12,134 nt of DNA from an uncultured Pirellulaceae bacterium (lineage in GTDB: Bacteria; Planctomycetota; Planctomycetia; Pirellulales; Pirellulaceae). The notes beneath the pieces were generated by a model, which was not told where the DNA came from, searched no databases, and saw only the letters and a list, made by a program, of their open reading frames with translations. The position numbers and the translations under genes are program-made. Below, piece by piece: positions 6,808 through 12,134 of the stretch (positions are counted from its first letter, which is position 1; the number at the start of each line of letters is the position of its first letter). The stretch is taken from positions 1 through 12,134 of the forward strand of contig CAMYKF010000060.1 in assembly GCA_947258905.1 (NCBI GenBank), read 5' to 3'.

Positions 6808-7509
6808 CTATTCCTTTTCGGGGCCCTCTTCCGCTGCTTCATCACCTCCTGCAGCACCTTCAGCTTCAGCCACCGGCTCATCAGCAGCGGGTTCGTCAGC
6901 CGTTTCGGCTTCGTCATCGGCGAAGGCAGGTTTTTCGACTTGCCGGGTCTTCACGCGATCGTGCTCGCCAACGAATTCCAGAATGGCACGCGAGCCGGCG
7001 TCACCGACACGTGGCTTGGCGAGTCGCAGGATACGGGTGTAGCCGCCCGTACGATCGACGAATCTCGGCGCGATGTCCTCGAACAGAATGGAGACCGCTT
7101 CCTTGTCACGCAGGATCTGGAAGGCCCGACGCCGTGCATTGACGGCCGGGGCCATGGCAGCGGTCCACTGTTGCCACTGGTCGCTGTTTCGCCATTGACG
7201 CCACTGCTCGGTATTGCGTTCAGAGCTGGCGGCATACTCCTGGGCGCGTTCTTCGTGCGGCAGGGCCTTCTTGGCGATGGTGATGCATTTCTCCACCAGC
7301 GGTCGCAGTTCCTTGGCCTTGTGCAGCGTGGTTACGATGCGACCCTTGCGAGGCGGATTGACGGCTGTTTTGCCATCCGGCTGCATCAGGCCTTCGTAGT
7401 ACATTTCGTCGCGCTCGGTGAGGATCATGCTGCAAGCCAGATTGCGCAACATGGCCTTGCGATGACTGGGGCTGCGACCGAGGGTACGTCCTTTGCGTCG
7501 ATGTCTCAT
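6808..7509 (-). CDS. rplQ: Large-subunit ribosomal protein bL17, extended form
   Basis: bL17 of the 50S subunit, near the peptide exit tunnel. The conserved blocks are clear: N-terminal MRHRRKGRTLGRSPSHRKAM (1-20), LRNLACSMI (21-29), TTLHKAKELRPLVEKCITIAKK (60-81), RRRAFQILRD (126-135) and RFVDRTGGYTRI (149-160). At 233 residues it is almost twice the E. coli length (127). The extra comes from an insertion at ~35-56, a second at ~82-121 with a tryptophan-rich run (QWRQWRNSDQWQQW), and an acidic Ala/Glu/Asp tail from ~193. It is last in the cluster, 54 bp after rpoA, with a terminator behind it. Start ATG at 7509; no clear Shine-Dalgarno site. Confidence 0.95.
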   Translation of the reverse strand: MRHRRKGRTLGRSPSHRKAMLRNLACSMILTERDEMYYEGLMQPDGKTAVNPPRKGRIVTTLHKAKELRPLVEKCITIAKKALPHEERAQEYAASSERNTEQWRQWRNSDQWQQWTAAMAPAVNARRRAFQILRDKEAVSILFEDIAPRFVDRTGGYTRILRLAKPRVGDAGSRAILEFVGEHDRVKTRQVEKPAFADDEAETADEPAADEPVAEAEGAAGGDEAAEEGPEKE

Positions 7510-7563
7510 GACAGGGGGTCCGGGGTTGGCTGTTGCGCGACAACAGGTTTCTTGAGCGTTGAG

Positions 7564-8553
7564 TTATGTGATCATGGTTGCGGGCGGCACTTTCATGCCC
7601 AGCCGCAAGCCAAGTTCCCTGAGTTTTTCCTGAATTTCGGTGAGTGTGGTGTCGCCGAAATTGCGAATTTCCATCAGCTGATCTTCGGTGCGGCCCACCA
7701 GTTCGCGGACGGTAGTGATGACCTCGTGATCCAAACAGTTCTTGGCCCGTACACTGAAATTCAGTTCGCTGATGGGAATATTCAGTTTGGCTTCCTGGGC
7801 CGCGTCCATGCCGCTGGCCGTCTTGGGTCGCGAGAAGACCCGGGAACCCAGTTCGGAATACTGCACGAACGGGTTGAGGTGTTTGCGGAAAATCTTGGCG
7901 GCTTCCACCAGGGCCATCTCGGGGTTAACCGAGCCATCGGTCCAGATTTCCAGAGTCAGCTTGTCGTAGTTGGTTTTCTGACCGACACGGGTTTCTTCCA
8001 CGTCGTAACGCACGCGGGTCACAGGACTGTACACGGCATCGATGGGGATGATCCCGATTTCGTGGTCCCGCGAGCTGTGTTCGGTGGAAGGCACGTAGCC
8101 GCGGCCGTTCTCCACGACCATTTCCATCATGAAATCGGTGTCGTCGGTCAGGGTGGCCAGCACGTGACCGGGATTGATGATTTCGATTTCGCCGCCGGTT
8201 TGAATATCGGCGCCGGTAATCGGTCCGGCTGTGTTTTTTTCAACCGTGATGACTTTCATCTGGTCCGACATATTCTTAACGACCAGCGATTTGACGTTCA
8301 GCACGATGTCGGTGACATCTTCCAGCACGCCGGGGATCGACGAGAACTCGTGGTTGGCGCCACGGATCTTGATCTGGGTTACCGCGCTGCCTTCCAGACT
8401 GGACAACAGGATGCGACGCAGGCTGTTGCCGATGGTGGTACCAAAGCCGCGTTCGAAGGGCTCTGCCTGAAACTTGCCATAGGTGGCTGTCAGGGTTCGG
8501 CTCTCGCATTCCACTACACTGGGAAGTTCCAATCCGCGCCATCGAATATGCAT
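7564..8553 (-). CDS. rpoA: DNA-directed RNA polymerase subunit alpha
   Basis: 329-residue alpha subunit (E. coli 329). The N-terminal assembly domain (about 1-235) has the conserved FERGFGTTIGNSLRRILLSSLEGSAV (33-58), needed for dimerisation and beta/beta' binding. After a linker (~240-255), the C-terminal domain (~258-318) carries FSVRAKNCL, where R269 and N272 align with E. coli R265 and N268, which contact UP-element DNA, so upstream-element recognition is probably retained. The ATG at 8553 has GGAG 10 nt upstream. It follows rpsK after 158 bp, rather than rpsD as in many bacteria, and precedes rplQ. Confidence 0.97.
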   Translation of the reverse strand: MHIRWRGLELPSVVECESRTLTATYGKFQAEPFERGFGTTIGNSLRRILLSSLEGSAVTQIKIRGANHEFSSIPGVLEDVTDIVLNVKSLVVKNMSDQMKVITVEKNTAGPITGADIQTGGEIEIINPGHVLATLTDDTDFMMEMVVENGRGYVPSTEHSSRDHEIGIIPIDAVYSPVTRVRYDVEETRVGQKTNYDKLTLEIWTDGSVNPEMALVEAAKIFRKHLNPFVQYSELGSRVFSRPKTASGMDAAQEAKLNIPISELNFSVRAKNCLDHEVITTVRELVGRTEDQLMEIRNFGDTTLTEIQEKLRELGLRLGMKVPPATMIT

Positions 8554-8711
8554 GAGTATCTCCGTTTTGCGTTACCGCAGAAATTTGTTTTCAGCCGGGA
8601 AGGGTTCTCTGTTCTCGTTGGGTCGGACCGAATCGTGGGAACCCGCGGCGTCGGCAAGGCCTTGTCGAAGTCACTCGCTGACGCAGTGGGCTGTTTGCAA
8701 TTGGCCCGGAA
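8554..8711 (-). other. rpsK-rpoA spacer in place of rpsD
   Basis: This 158-bp gap has no open frame with ribosomal-protein character. It contains a near-perfect 16-bp palindrome CGGCAAGGCCTTGTCG (8652-8667, one G:T pair) and the rpoA ribosome site (GGAG). It could carry an internal promoter or processing site; no convincing promoter boxes are seen. Confidence 0.4.
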
Positions 8712-9092
8712 TCAGACGCGTCGCTTTTTGCGGGGACGACACCCGTTGTGAGGAATGGGCGTGCAATCCTCGATGGTTTTCACATTCAGGCCCGCGGCCT
8801 GCAGGGCCGTGATTGCGCTTTCCCGTCCGCTGCCCGGTCCCTTGACACGCGCCTCGACCTCTTTCATGCCCATCTTGATGGCCTTTTCAGCCACCTGTTG
8901 CGAGGCGCATTGGCCGGCGAACGGTGTGCTCTTGCGGCTTCCCTTGAAACCGCAGGTACCGGCGCTGGCCCAGCACAGGGCATCACCCTTGGTGTCGGTA
9001 ATCGTCACTGTGGTGTTGTTGAACGTGGCGTTGATATGAGCGATGCCCATCGTCACGTTACGTTTGACTTTTCGCTTTTTGACTTTTGCCAC
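8712..9092 (-). CDS. rpsK: Small-subunit ribosomal protein uS11
   Basis: 126-residue uS11 of the 30S platform. Diagnostic stretches include GIAHINATFNNTTVTITD (16-33), GFKGSRKSTPFAGQ (48-61), VKGPGSGRESAI (83-94) and the C-terminal TPIPHNGCRPRKKRRV (111-126). The gene begins with GTG at 9092, giving MAKVKKRKVKRN as expected for the family; GGAG lies about 13 nt upstream. It is 76 bp after rpsM and upstream of rpoA in the same cluster. Confidence 0.96.
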   Translation of the reverse strand: MAKVKKRKVKRNVTMGIAHINATFNNTTVTITDTKGDALCWASAGTCGFKGSRKSTPFAGQCASQQVAEKAIKMGMKEVEARVKGPGSGRESAITALQAAGLNVKTIEDCTPIPHNGCRPRKKRRV

Positions 9093-9168
9093 GAGGCAAT
9101 CTACTCCGGATCCGTTGTGAAGAAATCGTTATGCACATTTATTGCACAGCAAGTGCGCGGGCTGTCCG

Positions 9169-9552
9169 TTAACGCAGGTCCTTGACGCCCTTCTTGCCAG
9201 CCACCGTTTTCTTGGGGCCCTTGCGGGTGCGGGCGTTGGTCTTGGTCCGCTGGCCACGTACCGGCAGACCCATGCGATGCCGGATACCGCGATAACACTT
9301 GATGTCGCGCAGCCGGTTGATGCTTTGCTGCAACTGACGACGCAAAGGACCTTCCACGACGTAGTCGCGTTCAATGATCTTGGCCAGACCACTGAGTTCC
9401 TCGTCGGTCAGGTCGCGAGCCTTTTTGTCCGGCTCGATGCCTGCCTTGTAGCACAGGTCCCGAGCCGTTTGCGGACCCACTCCGTACAGGTACGTCAGTG
9501 AGATCACGGCTTTCTTGTCGTTCGGAATATCCACACCGAGCAAACGCGGCAT
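9169..9552 (-). CDS. rpsM: Small-subunit ribosomal protein uS13
   Basis: 127-residue uS13 of the 30S head, which bridges to the 50S subunit and contacts tRNA. It shows the N-terminal MPRLLGVDIPNDKKAVISLT (1-20), the helix-two-turn-helix segment YGVGPQTARDLC, and the basic C-terminal signature YRGIRHRMGLPVRGQRTKTN. Length is normal. ATG at 9552 has CGGAGA about 9 nt upstream, one of the clearer ribosome sites in the window. It follows rpmJ after a 149-bp gap that contains no other gene. Confidence 0.96.
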   Translation of the reverse strand: MPRLLGVDIPNDKKAVISLTYLYGVGPQTARDLCYKAGIEPDKKARDLTDEELSGLAKIIERDYVVEGPLRRQLQQSINRLRDIKCYRGIRHRMGLPVRGQRTKTNARTRKGPKKTVAGKKGVKDLR

Positions 9553-9701
9553 GTTCTGGTCTCCGTTAGTCTAAAAGTGCTCCGCACCGGGCAGAGACGG
9601 AAATGGATTGATCAAGCTGCACGGCCCCCACAAGCGGCGGGCTCATGCGGACCGGAATCTGATGTTTGGGCAGCGCCAGCGGCCAGCCGGACCAACGACA
9701 A

Positions 9702-9815
9702 TCAGCCTTGTCGCTGCTTGTGTCGCGGATTGGTGCAAATGATGTAAACTCGCCCCTTGCGACGGACGACTTTGCAGTTTTCGCAGACGCGTTTTACGCT
9801 AGCGCGGACTTTCAT
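9702..9815 (-). CDS. rpmJ: Large-subunit ribosomal protein bL36, zinc-binding form
   Basis: 37-residue bL36 of the 50S subunit. It has the zinc-finger (C+) pattern: C11, C14, C27 and H32 in VCENCKVVRRKGRVYIICTNPRHKQRQG split over 10-37. The in-frame region upstream to 9899 does not belong to the family, so the ATG at 9815 (MKVRASVKRVC) is the start. It appears to be the first gene of the cluster, since upstream sequence holds a promoter-like site and then a divergent gene rather than secY, map or infA. Confidence 0.94.
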   Translation of the reverse strand: MKVRASVKRVCENCKVVRRKGRVYIICTNPRHKQRQG

Positions 9816-10162
9816 CGGACAGCTCGACAGCAGTTTGTGTGCCAGTTTTGGGAAAGCGAAACAGTATACGGCCTGATGTCGCTTTTCCACAAGTGGCAAA
9901 ACCTCGCCAAACTCGATGATTTCAACCGCCGTCCCGTCGCCGCAGGCAGGCCGATTTTCCGCGCCGCAGCTCCCCGCCAGCTGGCTCCTGCCAGCACGCG
10001 AAGGGCCCGGCTCTGTTGGTCAATCTGGCGAATCCGGGGGAAGCCTGCCACATGCGGTCACTTTGCAGGTTTTGCTGAATTTTCAGCCATTGGCTGGACG
10101 ATTCCGATAGTACGGTGCGCTACGCACCGCCTCACAAAGGCACCGTTTCGCGCGACATTTCC
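9816..10162. promoter_or_regulatory. Divergent control region between rpmJ and the cytochrome gene
   Basis: 347 bp without a supported gene. On the rpmJ side it holds a promoter-like pair within an inverted repeat (9851-9892). On the cytochrome side it holds a 13-bp dyad CAGCCATTGGCTG (10084-10096) and a hairpin CGGTGCG-CTA-CGCACCG (10113-10129), 33 bases before the cytochrome ATG. The middle (about 9900-10080) shows nothing I can assign. Confidence 0.55.
9863..9892 (-). promoter_or_regulatory. Putative sigma-70-type promoter of the rpmJ operon
   Basis: On the minus strand TTGTGG (9892-9887) and TATACT (9868-9863) are separated by 18 bases, resembling -35 (3/6) and -10 (5/6) boxes. Transcription would start about 40 nt before the rpmJ ATG at 9815. 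GGAAAGCGA (9851-9859) and TCGCTTTTCC (9879-9888) form an inverted repeat around the -10 box. Confidence 0.5.
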
Positions 10163-12134
10163 ATGCAATTCCCCAACGCAAAGACCGGCATCCATGCAGC
10201 AACTCTGCTGGCGCTGGCCGCGGTTGGCGTGCTCATCGCCTCGGCGGTGCGGCAGCCGACAGACTCATACCATGAGAACAACGGACACTGGACAGCTGGT
10301 GACCTTGGCGACTCCGGCAACCAGCCGGTCGATGTCGTGACGGTCGCCCTGTCCGAAATCGAGTTGCTGGAAAAAGACCGGCAGGCCCTGGGGCCGGACC
10401 CCGCCGACACGCAAAACCAGAACCAACTGCCGGACGCTTGCTTGTCCGGTTTGCCGGGTCTGGATTTGAGTGGAAATGTAGACCCCGAAATTGCTCGTGA
10501 AATTGAGGCGGTGCGACGTATCATCGAGGATCCGGGTCTCGCCGCGGAAATCCGGGCGGCCCGATCATCCGACTTTCAACCAGCCCGGTACCGTAACGCC
10601 AGTCCCATTTCGGCTTTGCCAGACCTGCAGACCGGCGACGCCTCCGGGGGGATGGTTCAATCGGTCAATTTCGAGGATTACAACCCGCACGCCCGAGCCA
10701 CAGCCGATCGCGTCGACGTGGCTCACTACGCGGCCACTGGCCACGACGATTCGGCGTGTGTCGATCCGCATGCGGACGTTTTTCAGGAATCGCAATTTCC
10801 GTCCGCGACCCAGTGCGCCAAATGCCACCAGCAGATCTTTGACGAGTGGGCCAGTTCCAGCCATGCCTATGCGGCCGTTTCACCGATGTTCAATCGATTC
10901 GAGGACAAGATCAATGAGCTGACCCAGGGGACGATTGGCTATTTTTGTTTGCGTTGCCATGCACCGGTAGCGACCACCGTGGGACTGCGACGGGATCAGG
11001 CCATCTGGGACGGACCGCGGGTCTTTCGCGAAGGCGTGACCTGCATCGCCTGTCACCGGGTGAAGGAGAACTACACCAAAACCAATGGCGAACGCCGCAT
11101 CGAGCCTGGTGACATTTACGATCCGGTTTACAGCGGGTCGGGGCAACTGGGCTCGCAGATCGCGGCCAAGTATGCGGACTATTTCAAGGTCAAAACCGAT
11201 CCGGACGACCGCGGACCGGGACAGTCGATGCACCGTCGAGCGATCGAGTTCGAACAGCTCTCTCAAAGTGACTTTTGCATGTCCTGCCACCAGGTAGCGG
11301 TGCAACCGGGCATCAAGCTGGAAGTTGTGTGGGACCAGTACCGGGCTTCGCCCGCCTGGCGGGACGGCATCACCTGCCAGGATTGCCACATGGGCATTGT
11401 GCCCGGTCGTGCCGAAGGCTATTCGGTTGGCCCGGCCGCCGTCGTCGATGGCAAGGCGGTGACTGCCGAACGCAAACATTCCAATCACATGTTCTATGGA
11501 CCGGGCTACTCGATTGCTCATCCGGGGGTCTTTCCACAAAACGAAAAGGCGGATCGCTGGGCTTTCAATGACTGGCTGCAATTCGACTGGCGTGCCGGCT
11601 GGGGCACGGAGGCGTTTGAGGATGCGGTGGCCGACGGACAGATCAGTCCGCTGTTTCCACCTGCGTGGACTGAGCCCGATGATCGCATGGATGCGCGTGA
11701 CATCATCACCGAGAACCTGCAGAAACTGAATTTCAAACGCGATATCCGTCGCCAGGTCATGGAAAACGGGTCGCAGGTGGATGGTCCGTTCTTTCAGCAC
11801 GAACCGGGCGCGGGCCAGGCCCTGCGGTTCCATTATTGCGTTACCAATACCAACCCCGGCCATAACATGCCCAGCGGTTCGCTGGGAGCCCAGCCCCAAT
11901 TGTGGCTGAACGTGGTCCTGATCGGACCCGACGGCAATCCCCTGTGGGAAACCGGCTACCTGGACAGTGTCGGCGATCTGGCTGATCTGCATTCACAGGA
12001 TGTGGTGGAACGACGCGTGCCGCTGGACAAGCAACTGTTCAACCTGCAAACCAAATTCCTGACGACCAACGTCAAGGGAACGGACCGGGAAATGTACCTG
12101 CCCGTCAATTTCGATTTTGACCAGTTGCCGTTTA
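10163..12134 (+). CDS. Multihaem c-type cytochrome (cytochrome c554-like), 3'-truncated by window edge
   Basis: An open frame from ATG 10163 to the window end (657 codons seen, no stop). An N-terminal hydrophobic stretch (about residues 13-27) after a lysine is a likely signal peptide or anchor, so it acts outside the cytoplasmic membrane. Five CXXCH haem sites are present: CAKCH (C218), CLRCH (C262), CIACH (C294), CMSCH (C372) and CQDCH (C405). The spacing recalls the cytochrome c554/c' superfamily, electron carriers or oxidoreductases. Residues ~30-210 have no haem motif and are acidic and poorly structured-looking. A later domain contains NTNPGHNMPSGSLGAQ (about 570-585), a GH-P-G pattern I associate with the C-terminal beta-domain of such cytochromes. 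Electron partners are unknown; further genes may follow to the right. Confidence 0.87.
   Translation, partial: MQFPNAKTGIHAATLLALAAVGVLIASAVRQPTDSYHENNGHWTAGDLGDSGNQPVDVVTVALSEIELLEKDRQALGPDPADTQNQNQLPDACLSGLPGLDLSGNVDPEIAREIEAVRRIIEDPGLAAEIRAARSSDFQPARYRNASPISALPDLQTGDASGGMVQSVNFEDYNPHARATADRVDVAHYAATGHDDSACVDPHADVFQESQFPSATQCAKCHQQIFDEWASSSHAYAAVSPMFNRFEDKINELTQGTIGYFCLRCHAPVATTVGLRRDQAIWDGPRVFREGVTCIACHRVKENYTKTNGERRIEPGDIYDPVYSGSGQLGSQIAAKYADYFKVKTDPDDRGPGQSMHRRAIEFEQLSQSDFCMSCHQVAVQPGIKLEVVWDQYRASPAWRDGITCQDCHMGIVPGRAEGYSVGPAAVVDGKAVTAERKHSNHMFYGPGYSIAHPGVFPQNEKADRWAFNDWLQFDWRAGWGTEAFEDAVADGQISPLFPPAWTEPDDRMDARDIITENLQKLNFKRDIRRQVMENGSQVDGPFFQHEPGAGQALRFHYCVTNTNPGHNMPSGSLGAQPQLWLNVVLIGPDGNPLWETGYLDSVGDLADLHSQDVVERRVPLDKQLFNLQTKFLTTNVKGTDREMYLPVNFDFDQLPF

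Noticed and set aside
6940..8751. 603-codon open frame on the plus strand
   Set aside because: It lies antisense to rplQ and rpoA, whose protein motifs are unmistakable. Its translation has no recognisable domain and is a by-product of high GC codon use.
10491..10922. 143-codon plus-strand open frame before the cytochrome haem sites
   Set aside because: It is in a different frame from the cytochrome, which is continuously open from 10163 through this region; no motif.
10880..11992. 370-codon open frame on the minus strand
   Set aside because: It is antisense to the cytochrome gene; the plus frame shows five CXXCH motifs and stays open to the window edge, whereas this frame shows no motif.
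1..12134. CRISPR array, tRNA or rRNA genes, IS element with transposase
   Set aside because: I found no regularly spaced direct repeats, no cloverleaf-like or rRNA-like sequence in the spacers, and no transposase or integrase motif in any frame.

Overview
The window looks like a chromosomal segment from a high-GC bacterium, most likely a planctomycete (Planctomycetota, Pirellulales-like). That placement is an inference. It rests on a degenerate-FHA/GAF/class III cyclase protein, a ribosomal protein L17 with large insertions and an acidic tail, weak or absent Shine-Dalgarno sites before several genes, gene-poor spacers carrying palindromic dispersed repeats, and a large multihaem cytochrome. 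No marker in the window proves it.

Layout, left to right. Bases 1-354 are non-coding with two clear palindromes. A signalling cyclase (355-2106, +) follows and overlaps tail-to-tail a minus-strand pair: a DUF971 protein (2060-2380) and a phenylacetate-CoA-ligase-type adenylate-forming enzyme (2405-3691). Divergent to that pair is an AlkA-type DNA glycosylase (3804-4418, +). It converges on selD (4501-5553, -) across an 82-bp spacer holding a dyad. Divergent from selD is an FkbM-family methyltransferase (5709-6470, +). Bases 6471-6807 hold a nested inverted-repeat element and a rho-independent terminator. The terminator closes a minus-strand alpha-operon-type cluster, read rpmJ-rpsM-rpsK-rpoA-rplQ (9815 down to 6808), without rpsD. 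A 347-bp divergent control region separates rpmJ from a multihaem c-type cytochrome (10163 to the window edge, +) that carries five CXXCH motifs and runs off the end.

The most important observation is that selD (selenide, water dikinase) is itself a selenoprotein gene. The obvious open frame starts at a TTG (5487) and lacks the catalytic Cys/Lys motif. Reading upstream in the same frame through one TGA (5497-5499) restores the complete N-terminus with the motif CAG-U-AGK and an ATG start. Immediately after the TGA, the RNA can fold into a three-way junction with a 6-bp closing stem and two hairpins, one with a G/U-containing loop, as expected for a bacterial SECIS. The organism should therefore have SelA, SelB and tRNA-Sec elsewhere.

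Other points of note: the cyclase keeps its metal-binding aspartates but has replaced both adenine-specifying residues; L17 is nearly twice the usual length; the rpmJ promoter sits inside an inverted repeat; and the cytochrome gene, open at the right edge, has a long haem-free N-terminal region.
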